Positions 31,428 through 39,504 of a stretch of DNA of 48,221 bases are shown piece by piece; position 1 is the first letter of the stretch, and each line of letters starts with the position of its first letter. The translations under genes were made by a program, and so were the position numbers. The notes beneath the pieces are model-generated. The model made no database searches. It was not told where the DNA came from and saw only the letters and a list, made by a program, of their open reading frames with translations. Source of the stretch: CAYUWH01 sp964448615 (GTDB lineage: Bacteria; Patescibacteriota; Gracilibacteria; Peribacterales; Peribacteraceae); contig CAYUWH010000005.1 in NCBI GenBank assembly GCA_964448615.1, positions 1 to 48,221 of the forward strand, read 5' to 3'.

Positions 31428-32038
31428 AATCTTCGCAATTCGTTCTCACAACGGTACTGGCCATGATTCCCGTCGGCCTCTTGAGCGGACTGCTCGGAGG
31501 ATATCTTGCGGTCTCCGCCTACACGCCGGATAACCACGCTCTCATTCGCGACTTCTACGCAACGGAAAATGCGGTTCATGTGAGTCCGCACGGTATCCGT
31601 AAGAAAATCTCGGAAGGCGCGAGCGATTTCATCCTCGTCGATCTGCGAAGCCAAGAGGAATATGAGAAAGAACATATTATCGGAGCCGTGAGCATCCCTG
31701 CCTATAAAGATAAGGATCACTCCGATTACGGCGCCGTGGATCGAATCGTCACCGCGTTCCGGAACCTTCCGAAGGGCAAAAACATCATTGTCTATTGCTA
31801 CTCCATACCGTGCATGACAGGCAGAAAGGTCGGCGAGATGCTTGCGGAACACGACATCTACGTGCAGCACCTCGGCATCGGCTGGAACGAGTGGCGGCAC
31901 TTCTGGACACTTTGGAATCACGAGCATGAATGGAGCAAGACGAATGTGGAGGAATACATCGCCCCTGGCAAAGAGCCCGGCACCTTCACAGGCACTCCGA
32001 CTATCGAGCCCTGCATTGAAGGCCAATTCGGTTGTTAA
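31424..32038 (+). CDS. membrane-anchored rhodanese-domain protein
   Basis: This is a 204-residue protein. An N-terminal TM segment (FVLTTVLAMIPVGLLSGLLGG) places a rhodanese domain outside the membrane: FILVDLRSQEEYEKEHIIGAV, IIVYCYSIPCMTGRKVGEML and the closing LGIGWNEW. The active-site loop following the candidate Cys is longer than the usual CxxGxR and holds a second Cys, so the reaction could be sulfur transfer or disulfide/persulfide handling. Two more Cys lie near the C-terminus. It overlaps the flavodoxin gene by 4 nt. Confidence 0.82.
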   Translation: MKSSQFVLTTVLAMIPVGLLSGLLGGYLAVSAYTPDNHALIRDFYATENAVHVSPHGIRKKISEGASDFILVDLRSQEEYEKEHIIGAVSIPAYKDKDHSDYGAVDRIVTAFRNLPKGKNIIVYCYSIPCMTGRKVGEMLAEHDIYVQHLGIGWNEWRHFWTLWNHEHEWSKTNVEEYIAPGKEPGTFTGTPTIEPCIEGQFGC

Positions 32039-32051
32039 TTCCTTCCTCTCT

Positions 32052-32819
32052 ATGACCATGTTCACCCTCTACGGCAAAGTTGCTCTCATTACCGGCGCCG
32101 GCAGCGGCATGGGCCGCACGGACGCTCTTGCTCTCGCTTCCCAAGGTGCGAAGGTCATTCTTACCGGAAGGAACGAAGGAGATTGCGATGCCGTGGCAGA
32201 GGAAATCGATGCGCAGGGCGGCGAGTCATACTGCTACCGCATGGATGTTTCGCAGAAGGATCAGATCGATGCAGTATTCGATATCGTGCTCTCTCATTTC
32301 GGGCGCATTGATATTCTGGTGAATAATGCCGGAATTTTTAAACAGAAACCTGCATTAGACCTCACGGAAGACGAATGGGATGAGATGCTTGCGATCAACT
32401 TAAAGGGGCAATTCCTCTGCGCCCAGCGTGCCGCGAAGGAAATGATGAAGAACAACTGGGGCCGGATTATCAATATTTCGTCCATCGCATCGGGAGGAGT
32501 CGGCATCGGCCTGACGGGTGCCACGCACTACACGGCATCCAAAGGTGGCATTCTTGGCATGACGGAGGCGCTCGCAAGCGAATGGGCACGGTACGGCATC
32601 ACCGTGAATGCCATCGCGCCCGGCGCCATCAATACACCGATGGCCGACGCGGCGCGCATGCCCAAGGAAGCAATGGAAACCCTGCTTGCCCATATTCCTT
32701 TAAGACGGATGGGCAAACCGGAGGAAGTATCCGCAGCAGTCGCCTTCCTCGCCTCCGAAGAGGCCTCCTATATCACCGGCGCCACTCTCTACATTGATGG
32801 AGGCTGGCTCGCTTCCTAG
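32052..32819 (+). CDS. short-chain dehydrogenase/reductase (SDR)
   Basis: This is a 255-residue classical SDR. The cofactor motif TGAGSGMGR is at residues 14-22, NNAG at 91-94 and the catalytic Ser143/144. Tyr160 and Lys164 are in YTASKGG, and the closing sequence ITGATLYIDGGW is at the C-terminus. Arg40 after strand 2 suggests NADP(H) as cofactor. It reduces a carbonyl or oxidises an alcohol in the cytoplasm. The substrate is unknown, though it is similar in layout to FabG/glucose dehydrogenase types. The start at 32052 follows a pyrimidine leader (TTCCTTCCTCTCT). Confidence 0.92.
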   Translation: MTMFTLYGKVALITGAGSGMGRTDALALASQGAKVILTGRNEGDCDAVAEEIDAQGGESYCYRMDVSQKDQIDAVFDIVLSHFGRIDILVNNAGIFKQKPALDLTEDEWDEMLAINLKGQFLCAQRAAKEMMKNNWGRIINISSIASGGVGIGLTGATHYTASKGGILGMTEALASEWARYGITVNAIAPGAINTPMADAARMPKEAMETLLAHIPLRRMGKPEEVSAAVAFLASEEASYITGATLYIDGGWLAS

Positions 32820-32836
32820 TTCCTTCCAATGTTCCC

Positions 32837-34057
32837 ATGAAACGTCGCATCTTCTCCATCATCGGCATTCTCGCGGCATTGCTGATCGCACTGCCGGCAC
32901 AGGCAGCACTCTTCCAACAGGGAGACAATTTGAGCATTGCCGTCCCCGTCAACAATAATCTCTACGCCGCCGGAGGGACCGTGTCGGTCCAAAGCCCCAT
33001 CCAGGGAGATTTGGTGGTGGCGGGCGGCACTATCCGCATCGAAGGGAACATCGGGAACACGCTGCAGGCGGCAGGAGGCCAGGTAACGGTCGCTGCTCCG
33101 GTGCGAAACAGCGCTCGCCTCGCCGGAGGAACTGTCATCATCACACAATCTATCGGCGGCGATCTTATTGTCTTCGGAGGACAAGTTTCCGTGGAATCAG
33201 GCGCGATCATCACGGGAGATGTCGTGACCTTCGGCGGATCTGTGACCATGAACGGCAAGGTCCGGGGATCACTCAAAGCGTTTGGCGGCCAAATCGTACT
33301 CGGAGGAATCGTGGACGGCCCCATCGACATCAATGCCGAAACCGCGACGGTGACTGCCACCGTGGGCGGCGAGGCTACACTCGCCGTTAATGCGCTTACC
33401 ATCGGAGGCAACGCCGCATTCATGAAAAGTGTCCGCTACTGGACGGAAGGCGGCCAGGCAGATTTCGGCTCGTCTCTGAAAGCGGGAGCGGGATCCGCCA
33501 CTTTCGATGCAACGCTTAAACGGACGACCGAGACGCAGGCATATGAAACCGCCAAGTGGACGAGCGCGGGCATTATTGCGTTCTTCAGCATGTATTCACT
33601 CCTCTCTTCCGCACTCCTTCTCATTCTGTTCTTGCTCTTGGGGAGAACTGCTTTTAAACATGCGGGAGATCGGCTCCGCCAAGCGCCATGGTGGTCGCTC
33701 CTCATTGGCTTCCTCTATTTTGCCATCACGCCGATCTTCGTTCTCCTGCTGTTTGTGACGATCATCGGCATTCCCGTCGCATTCTTTGTGCTTGCTCTTT
33801 ATATCTTCTCCTATGTCTTCGGAACCGTTATCACGGCGATCCTGTTCACGCGATGGATCGAGGTATGGAACCACAAGCACTGGAACTTGGGCATGTTCTT
33901 TCTCATCAGCCTGCTTGTGCTGCTTGGACTGAAGTTGCTCCTTCTCATTCCGCTTCTCGGATGGACTATACGGGCGGTACTCCTCTTCATGGCATTCGGC
34001 GCTCTGATTTCGGCAGGTACAGCCTATTGGAAGCGCGTATCTCCATACCATCCATGA
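32837..34057 (+). CDS. secreted bactofilin-like beta-helix with C-terminal membrane domain
   Basis: This is a 406-residue protein. A signal peptide (IIGILAALLIALPAQAA) is followed by a right-handed beta-helix of short repeats such as GGTVSVQSPIQGDLVVAGG and GGSVTMNGKVRGSLKAFGG, which resembles polymer-forming bactofilin domains. From about residue 250 there are four to five TM helices (ALLLILFLLLGR, IFVLLLFVTIIGIPVAFFVLAL). This layout occurs in many Patescibacteria as an extracytoplasmic scaffold with a membrane base. It ends the well-supported part of the co-directional run. A structural role at the envelope is inferred. Confidence 0.8.
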   Translation: MKRRIFSIIGILAALLIALPAQAALFQQGDNLSIAVPVNNNLYAAGGTVSVQSPIQGDLVVAGGTIRIEGNIGNTLQAAGGQVTVAAPVRNSARLAGGTVIITQSIGGDLIVFGGQVSVESGAIITGDVVTFGGSVTMNGKVRGSLKAFGGQIVLGGIVDGPIDINAETATVTATVGGEATLAVNALTIGGNAAFMKSVRYWTEGGQADFGSSLKAGAGSATFDATLKRTTETQAYETAKWTSAGIIAFFSMYSLLSSALLLILFLLLGRTAFKHAGDRLRQAPWWSLLIGFLYFAITPIFVLLLFVTIIGIPVAFFVLALYIFSYVFGTVITAILFTRWIEVWNHKHWNLGMFFLISLLVLLGLKLLLLIPLLGWTIRAVLLFMAFGALISAGTAYWKRVSPYHP

Positions 34058-34157
34058 TCTGTTTTTTCCGACCATCACGGACGTACGGCATGTCATTGAG
34101 GGAAAAATGTTCGAGGAATGCCTAGATCTTTCAGTCTTTTATTTCCCCCCCTATCCC

Positions 34158-34319
34158 ATGGAAAAAATTCGCATAGAACATCACACCGTTGTCGGCGGCT
34201 TCTGGTTTGCAGCCTGGCTCTTCACCATTGGCTTTCTACAACTAAGCTTCTGGAAAGGGGTGCTGGCACTGGTGGTGTGGCCGTATTTCCTCGGCAATGC
34301 ATTGAGCAGCTTGCTGTAA
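34158..34319 (+). CDS. 53-aa membrane protein
   Basis: This small protein has a polar start (MEKIRIEHHTVVGG) and two short hydrophobic segments (FWFAAWLFTIGFLQL and GVLALVVWPYFLGNALSSLL). It begins after CCCCCCTATCCC, in keeping with the pyrimidine leaders of the preceding genes. I recognise this only as a common style of short membrane protein. No function is known. Confidence 0.55.
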   Translation: MEKIRIEHHTVVGGFWFAAWLFTIGFLQLSFWKGVLALVVWPYFLGNALSSLL

Positions 34320-34423
34320 AGCGATCTGTTAATGGCTGCCACTCTTCTTTTCGTTGGAGCTCGGGCATCACCCGTGCTTCAGATCTCCCTACCCTCGAAG
34401 GCGCTGGACCACGTGACCTGCCG

Positions 34424-35179
34424 TCACTGCAGAAAATAACCAGGCGGAGGCCACGTATGCAGAAACATGGCCAAGCCAAGATAGAACACAAGATGGAGAA
34501 TGTAGGTAAGCACAAATCCTCCTCTCACTCTCAATATCAGGTATGGGAACACCACCGTCGACAAGAGAGCCCCCATCGTTATGATCGCCCAATACATTGT
34601 GGGCATCCCGGCAAAAAGATAGAGCAAGTGGGCGCCAACGAAATATGTGAGGTATCCGACAAGGACTTTTCTGAATGAGCGGAATCGCAGATGGAACGTG
34701 AGCACGAGCGCCGTGAGAAGAATCTGCTGTATGAGAATTTCGACTGATTTCGGCAGAAAATACCACGGCGTTGAGAACAGGATATCGGTGTACGGCGCAA
34801 GAATCGGCCCCTTAAGAGCTGGAGAGAATGAAAATCCATAGATCAGCATCCAAATGAGCATCGCACCCGCCAGACTCTGCGCCACAATCATCCATATTTG
34901 GGGCTTCTTGGGTTTCCAAAAACGAAACATCCCTATCGGCTTTCCTTCATTCTTCCATGCTCGAAACACATCACCGAAGCAAAAGATACAGAGAACGACC
35001 CATCCCAAAAAATAGAGTGCAATCGCAATCGGTTCGGAGTTATAGCTCGTATCGAAGCCAAAAAGAGGCAAGAGGGTATAGCAACCGACGTTCACCAGCA
35101 TCCACAGCGCAAAGATTTTTACCAGCACGATCCACAGGGGGGCCCTGACGTTTTCGCAGATCATCGAAGTTGTCCGCAT
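34424..35179 (-). CDS. CPBP-like multi-pass membrane protein lacking the EE motif
   Basis: This is a 251-residue protein with about seven TM helices. Three helices align with the CPBP (type II CAAX-like, glutamic) protease core: VEILIQQILLTALVLTF where EExxxR is expected, FVGAHLLYLF matching FxxxH, and YILHLVFY matching the third His helix. The paired catalytic glutamates are absent (Q-Q present), so it is probably not a protease of this type, or is a divergent relative. The start is ATG at 35179. The neighbour is a divergent DsbB-like gene. Family placement is tentative. Confidence 0.45.
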   Translation of the reverse strand: MRTTSMICENVRAPLWIVLVKIFALWMLVNVGCYTLLPLFGFDTSYNSEPIAIALYFLGWVVLCIFCFGDVFRAWKNEGKPIGMFRFWKPKKPQIWMIVAQSLAGAMLIWMLIYGFSFSPALKGPILAPYTDILFSTPWYFLPKSVEILIQQILLTALVLTFHLRFRSFRKVLVGYLTYFVGAHLLYLFAGMPTMYWAIITMGALLSTVVFPYLILRVRGGFVLTYILHLVFYLGLAMFLHTWPPPGYFLQ

Positions 35180-35327
35180 GGCGCTATCGTACTCTCCCGC
35201 AAAGCATTGGCGTATTTGCCTGACGAGAAAAAACAAAAAAGCATCGGACTTGATTGCATGATGCCGAGTGATGACTTTCTTGCATGCAACACTTTGAAAT
35301 CAGGTACCAAAGCATTCCATCACGCTG

Positions 35328-35333
35328 TAAAAT
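35328..35333 (+). promoter_or_regulatory. TAAAAT -10 box, leaderless DsbB/BdbC gene
   Basis: TAAAAT is followed by 6 nt and the ATG at 35340. The first in-frame ATG at 35334 directly abuts the box and is less likely to be used. Confidence 0.4.
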
Positions 35334-35339
35334 ATGGGC

Positions 35340-35897
35340 ATGAATTTCGCCCAATTTACCTGGAACATCGTTCCGTTTCTCTCCGTGCTCACCGTCTTTG
35401 CGCATGCCCTCATAGTAATCCTGATTGCCGTGGTCATCTATGAAGCAATGACAAAGCGCACAACGATCATGACCAAGTGGCTCGGCAAACATGCGCTGCT
35501 TCTCATGTTCATCGTCGCACTGACGGCAACGCTCAGCAGCCTCTATTTCTCCGAAATCTCAGGATGGAATCCGTGCAAATATTGCTGGATACAGAGAATT
35601 TTCATGTATCCCCAAGTGATTCTGCTTGCAATCGCTTTGTGGAAGCGTGACAGCACTATCGCCCGCTCCATTCTCGCGCTTTGCCTTATTGGAGCAGTCT
35701 ATGCCGCTTACCACTATTCCATTCAAATGCACGCGATCATAACGGCCCCGGCGGATCCCGCCGTCCCGTGCGATGCCTCCGGAGAATCTTGCGTCAAAAC
35801 TCCCTTCGCCCATTTCGGGTACATCACCATCCCGATGATGGCACTCACCGCTTTCGTCCTCAATATGTTCGGCTCCCTTTTTCTCATGCGAAAATAG
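35340..35897 (+). CDS. DsbB/BdbC-type disulfide formation protein
   Basis: This is a 185-residue protein with four to five TM helices. The quinone-linked CxxC motif is Cys79/Cys82 in PCKYCWIQRIFMYP. The second, extracytoplasmic pair is Cys144/Cys151 in VPCDASGESC. This is the BdbC/DsbB arrangement, which reoxidises a DsbA-like thioredoxin. The many Cys-rich secreted proteins in this window (EGF, lectin, C-terminal Cys motif) are likely clients. No DsbA/BdbD partner is visible here. Confidence 0.9.
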   Translation: MNFAQFTWNIVPFLSVLTVFAHALIVILIAVVIYEAMTKRTTIMTKWLGKHALLLMFIVALTATLSSLYFSEISGWNPCKYCWIQRIFMYPQVILLAIALWKRDSTIARSILALCLIGAVYAAYHYSIQMHAIITAPADPAVPCDASGESCVKTPFAHFGYITIPMMALTAFVLNMFGSLFLMRK

Positions 35898-35932
35898 GAG
35901 CTGGTCGTGATGGGTGGAACAATGAACACACC

Positions 35933-36205
35933 ATGCAAGATTACTTTGCTTCATCGGGTATCAGCGCCATGACGATAACGTTCATTCTGGTGCAATTGCT
36001 CTCCTTGGCTGCTACGGGCATCGGCTTTCTTTGCTATCGTCACATCATCAACAGTCGGCAAGGCTTCCTCTCTTCCCTGAACGCTGAGAGCACAGAAATC
36101 AGAAAGGTCCGTTTCGGTATGCTTCTTTGGGTATACATTCTGCTGTCGCTCGTTATGACAGCGGTGACAACCACAATGTATCTCTTACTTCCGCGCTTTT
36201 TTTGA
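35933..36205 (+). CDS. hypothetical two-TM membrane protein
   Basis: This 90-residue protein has two TM helices (ITFILVQLLSLAATGIGFL and LLWVYILLSLVMTAVTTTMYLL) flanking a polar loop (RHIINSRQGFLSSLNAESTE). It is 2 nt upstream of the next gene and co-directional with dsbB, so it is probably in one operon. No family is recognised. Confidence 0.6.
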   Translation: MQDYFASSGISAMTITFILVQLLSLAATGIGFLCYRHIINSRQGFLSSLNAESTEIRKVRFGMLLWVYILLSLVMTAVTTTMYLLLPRFF

Positions 36206-36207
36206 TC

Positions 36208-36762
36208 ATGGATTCAGAAACAAAAAGCGATGGCCTGTCTCTCCTTGGCAAACTTGATCGGTACTGGACTACACGATCAATGACCAAACCAAACGTCCTC
36301 CAGAACGAGCAGTTGATCTGCATTTCACCGGAACATTGGATCAAATATGTATTACCATTCATGCTCTATCTTGCGCTAACCGCAATAGCCATCTTTTTCC
36401 TAGCATTTGCAATACTCACCACTTCGAGTGTTCCCGGTTTTTTCGTTTTCTTTCTCTTGGGATTCCTCACTCTCATTTGTACCCATCACTGGCTATTCTG
36501 GCTCCTCTTAGCAGAGTCCCAAACTTGCATCATCGTCACCAATAAGCGTGTAATACACATTCAACAAGGCTTAGTATGGAGTGAAGAGATAGTCGATGTG
36601 GCATTCGAGAAAATGAAAACGGTGGAAGCGCATAAAACCACCCTACTGCAATCACTTTTGAACTACGGAACACTCCAATTTGAGTCTTCGGTGACAATCA
36701 AGCGCGTACCCCATCCGGGCACCCTCGCTCGGCAGATCGAGCAGGCAATGGGGCTCATTTGA
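36208..36762 (+). CDS. bacterial PH domain (bPH_2-like) membrane protein
   Basis: This is a 184-residue protein. Two TM helices (YVLPFMLYLALTAIAIFFLAF and FFVFFLLGFLTLICTHHW) are followed by a PH-like domain: CIIVTNKRVIHIQQGLVWSE, VAFEKMKTVEAHKT and YGTLQFESS. The TNKRVI strand is the typical bPH_2 signature. Such proteins scaffold at membranes and their ligand is unknown. It follows the 90-aa membrane protein by 2 nt. A -10 box for the next gene overlaps its 3' end. Confidence 0.8.
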   Translation: MDSETKSDGLSLLGKLDRYWTTRSMTKPNVLQNEQLICISPEHWIKYVLPFMLYLALTAIAIFFLAFAILTTSSVPGFFVFFLLGFLTLICTHHWLFWLLLAESQTCIIVTNKRVIHIQQGLVWSEEIVDVAFEKMKTVEAHKTTLLQSLLNYGTLQFESSVTIKRVPHPGTLARQIEQAMGLI

Positions 36763-36764
36763 GG

Positions 36765-36770
36765 TATGCT
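36765..36770 (+). promoter_or_regulatory. TATGCT -10 box, leaderless start
   Basis: TATGCT lies exactly 6 nt before the ATG at 36777, directly after the upstream gene's stop. Confidence 0.4.
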
Positions 36771-36776
36771 GCGGGC

Positions 36777-37250
36777 ATGGAACGAGCACTATCGGACATC
36801 GAAATGAATGAACTACTGGAATCGGAAATCTACGGGCATATGGCCTGCAGCGATAACGGAAAGCCTTATATAGTGCCTCTTGCGTACGTCTTTCGTGATA
36901 ACGTCCTCTACGGCCAAACAACAGAAGGGAAGAAAGTGGAGATTTTGCGGAGAAACCCTCTCGTCTGTTTTCAAGTTCAGCAACAGAAGGAGCGGGAATG
37001 GAGAAGCGTCATGTGCTGGGGAACATTCGAGGAATTCGCCTTTGAAAAAATGGATGAGATCGAGGCATCGATGGTGATCGAACTCCTCACCAGTCGGTTA
37101 AGCGGCATTCAACAACAAGTCGGTATAGCCGTACCTCAATATTCTTTTGAGAAAAAGACGACGCCTCTCATGGTCAACAACCGCAAATCGACACTGTTCC
37201 GCATCGTCGTCGCGGAAAGGACAGGAAAGCTGTATGCAGCGGACCAATAG
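36777..37250 (+). CDS. FMN-binding split-barrel (pyridoxamine 5'-phosphate oxidase-like) protein 1
   Basis: This is a 157-residue protein. The first strands read YGHMACSDNGKPYIVPLAYVF, NVLYGQTTEGKKVEILRRNP and VCFQVQQ, then WRSVMCWGTFEEF, the PNPOx-like split-barrel seen in FMN-, F420- or haem-binding flavin proteins. It probably binds a flavin as a homodimer. It is paralogous to the convergent gene at 37253, and the stop codons are 2 nt apart. The ATG at 36777 is set by TATGCT-N6. Confidence 0.82.
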   Translation: MERALSDIEMNELLESEIYGHMACSDNGKPYIVPLAYVFRDNVLYGQTTEGKKVEILRRNPLVCFQVQQQKEREWRSVMCWGTFEEFAFEKMDEIEASMVIELLTSRLSGIQQQVGIAVPQYSFEKKTTPLMVNNRKSTLFRIVVAERTGKLYAADQ

Positions 37251-37252
37251 GC

Positions 37253-37699
37253 CTATTTCTTCTCTGCCTTTCCGGTTATACGCGTGGGTTTCATGCGATA
37301 TACCACACTTTCATCAATACGCTTTTGCAAACTTTTTACTACAGGAGAAACGGGCGGCTTTTCATGTCTGAGCACCGCCTGCCCATGCAGGTCCGCAATC
37401 AGTAGTTTTGTATCGCGGATGCTTTCCGGATCCGTTATTTCTTCAAATTCCCCCCAGCAAATAACGCTTTCCCAGTCATCTTCACTTTCAATCTGCTCCA
37501 CTTGCACACAAATATGGGGATTCTTGCGCATGATCTCGATTTTGCGTCCTTCAAGGGACAATCCGTACAGGATGCCATCTTCATACACATACGTGATGGG
37601 AATGACATAGGGCTGACCATTATCGATACAACCAAGATGTCCATACCAATTCTTCTTCAGAATCTCTTCGCATTGAGCGGGGGTCAGATCACTTCTCAT
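37253..37699 (-). CDS. FMN-binding split-barrel (pyridoxamine 5'-phosphate oxidase-like) protein 2
   Basis: This is a 148-residue protein with the same strand order as its convergent neighbour: YGHLGCIDNGQPYVIPITYVY, ILYGLSLEGRKIEIMRKNP, ICVQVEQ and WESVICWGEFEEI. The aligned motifs show clear paralogy with substantial divergence. Tail-to-tail placement suggests an inverted duplication. Start ATG at 37699, 8 nt after TATACT. The substrate is unknown. Confidence 0.82.
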   Translation of the reverse strand: MRSDLTPAQCEEILKKNWYGHLGCIDNGQPYVIPITYVYEDGILYGLSLEGRKIEIMRKNPHICVQVEQIESEDDWESVICWGEFEEITDPESIRDTKLLIADLHGQAVLRHEKPPVSPVVKSLQKRIDESVVYRMKPTRITGKAEKK

Positions 37700-37707
37700 A
37701 TGAAATG

Positions 37708-37713
37708 AGTATA
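37708..37713 (-). promoter_or_regulatory. TATACT -10 box of split-barrel gene 2
   Basis: On the minus strand TATACT lies 8 nt before the ATG at 37699. Confidence 0.4.
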
Positions 37714-37766
37714 CGCTTGATACCTGCAAACGAAAACCAGAAGACTACATCGAGTCGCAACAGAAA

Positions 37767-38324
37767 TTATACTCTCAACACTCCGCGGAACCCCCTGGCG
37801 GCATAGTACGAATCCGCACCATTGTGATACGTAAAGACAGCATCGTAGCGACGATCGCAAAAAAGAGCGCCGCCGAGTTTTCGAATGGCAGCAGGTGTAG
37901 TGACCCAGCTTGACGTCGTCGTATCAAATTCCCCAAGCGTCTGCAGTGTTCGATACTGCTCTTCCGTGAGAAGTTCAATGCCCATATCCGCAGCCACATC
38001 AAGGGCGCTATTTTTAGGCTTATGCTCCTTCCGTGCGTTCAGAGCGGCACGATCATAGCAAATACTTCTGCGACCTTTCGGACTCTGTTCCGAACAATCA
38101 CAGAACAAGTATTCCCCCGTTTTCTTGTCCTGACCGATCACATCAGGCTCGCCTCCCGTGTTTTCCATTTCCTGCAGTGACCACAGTTTTTTGGAAGCCT
38201 CCAATTTCGCTTCTACGCCGGACCATGCGATGCCCTTGTGGCGATACATGTTTTTCATAAAACGACTCCCCAATGTTTTGAGAAGCTCTTCGCGCTCCTT
38301 CGGTGAGAGATCTTTTTTAGGCAT
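37767..38324 (-). CDS. DUF4256 family protein
   Basis: This is a 185-residue cytoplasmic protein. It shows the DUF4256 pattern: LLKTLGSRFMKNMYRHKGI, W-x2-V-x-A-x-L, MENTGGEPDVIG, FCDCSEQSPKGRRSICYD and GGALFCDRRYDAVFTYHNGA. The family is widespread and uncharacterised. Conserved His, Cys and Asp residues hint at an enzyme, but none is assigned. A complete promoter (TTAACA-17-TACCAT) lies 6 nt upstream of the ATG. Confidence 0.8.
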   Translation of the reverse strand: MPKKDLSPKEREELLKTLGSRFMKNMYRHKGIAWSGVEAKLEASKKLWSLQEMENTGGEPDVIGQDKKTGEYLFCDCSEQSPKGRRSICYDRAALNARKEHKPKNSALDVAADMGIELLTEEQYRTLQTLGEFDTTTSSWVTTPAAIRKLGGALFCDRRYDAVFTYHNGADSYYAARGFRGVLRV

Positions 38325-38330
38325 GCTTTT

Positions 38331-38359
38331 ATGGTATGCGTCTTACAGACTTGTGTTAA
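38331..38359 (-). promoter_or_regulatory. promoter of the DUF4256 gene, leaderless
   Basis: On the minus strand TTAACA (38354-38359), a 17-nt spacer and TACCAT (38331-38336) end 6 nt before the ATG at 38324. It is among the best-formed promoters in the window. Confidence 0.6.
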
Positions 38360-38378
38360 TAAAAAATTGAGATACAGA

Positions 38379-39362
38379 TTACTTGCCGAGAAATTTACGC
38401 CATACGTAGCCTTCGGGCCCATTGGGAACGCGCACGTACGCCCAATCCTTATCCACAACACCAAGAAGTACCAGCTTCTGCCCCTGCTTAAGCACACGCA
38501 AAATCCCCGCGTTAATGCGCGAATCAGCACGCAGATTGAGAATCGCACTGAGCACGATACGTTGTTCAGAAGAAAGTTTGGCCGATACAGAAGAAGCAGA
38601 AGTAGGTTGCGCAGATATCTTTTTCGATGCCATGGATGAAGTTGAGGTTGCAACGAATTTCTTGGCGGAAGAAACAGAAACTGCAGCAGTCAATGCGCCG
38701 TTGCGCCGTTGCACCGCTTGATCGATACGCGCCTGGAGACTGATATCGCGAAGCCCGCCTGCATGCGGCGAAACATTCTCAGTCGAGCTGCTAGAAGCAT
38801 TTGCCACGGCAGTAACCTGACAGACATACGCATTGAAGTTACTGTCTTTGCAACCAAGATCGTTCCACGTGCCGTTTGTATACATATGTGCGCAATCTTC
38901 CCCTCCCGCCCACATGTCATTCGGCTCCCCGATGTCCCAGTTATGATAAGCATCGTCCACAGTCGATCCGCCCATGCCCCCAGTCCAAAATGCTTGCGTA
39001 TCGCCCGCCCAGAAATACTCTCCTTCGTTTGCGCCACTTACAAGTGAGCCACTGTCCGTCGCGCCGATCCATGCATTTTGCGTAATGATGGATTGAATGG
39101 CAGCATTTTGTTCACTACTGCGAATGGCAGCCAATTTTCCGTTCAGCGTCTCGCATGCGGCTTCTGCAGGACTCCATAACAACGTTGTCGAGTAATACGC
39201 ATAACAAATATTTCCCACGACAATTGTTTCAGTGGCACCCAGTCCGCTCGGGCAAGCATAAAGGGGGGCTGCCTGCATGCGCTGGACCCCAAGCAACAAT
39301 ACCGCCACAAGAGCGCTGCAGATAAGGAAAAACGAGCACAAATACGATTCTCGATGAGACAT
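38379..39362 (-). CDS. secreted C-type lectin domain protein with SH3-like domain
   Basis: This is a 327-residue protein. A signal peptide (FFLICSALVAVLLLGVQRMQA) is followed by a C-type lectin-like domain at about 36-183. It has the WIGATDSGS strand, the calcium/sugar motif EPN at 146-148, WND at 166-168 and Cys70/Cys157/Cys171/Cys181 in the canonical disulfide spacing. A Ser/Thr/Ala-rich linker follows. The last 60 residues form a bacterial SH3 domain (LNLRADSRINAGILRVL, WAYVRVPNGPEGYVW). The EPN motif predicts mannose-type ligands. Cell-wall binding by SH3 is inferred. Confidence 0.87.
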   Translation of the reverse strand: MSHRESYLCSFFLICSALVAVLLLGVQRMQAAPLYACPSGLGATETIVVGNICYAYYSTTLLWSPAEAACETLNGKLAAIRSSEQNAAIQSIITQNAWIGATDSGSLVSGANEGEYFWAGDTQAFWTGGMGGSTVDDAYHNWDIGEPNDMWAGGEDCAHMYTNGTWNDLGCKDSNFNAYVCQVTAVANASSSSTENVSPHAGGLRDISLQARIDQAVQRRNGALTAAVSVSSAKKFVATSTSSMASKKISAQPTSASSVSAKLSSEQRIVLSAILNLRADSRINAGILRVLKQGQKLVLLGVVDKDWAYVRVPNGPEGYVWRKFLGK

Positions 39363-39504
39363 GCGGCTTTAATGTTACTCAACAACTGGCGATTTAAACA
39401 GTAATCGAAATTGCAAAGCTGAAAGCAAAGAGGTCTGCGAACATTTATGTAAAAAATGTTGCAACAGGAGCCGCGATTGCAACCCTCGCCTTCCTCATGA
39501 TGTG

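Noticed and set aside
31358..32065. Long minus-strand open frame opposite the rhodanese gene
   Set aside because: The plus strand encodes a good TM-rhodanese protein with a coupled start. The antisense translation has no recognisable features.
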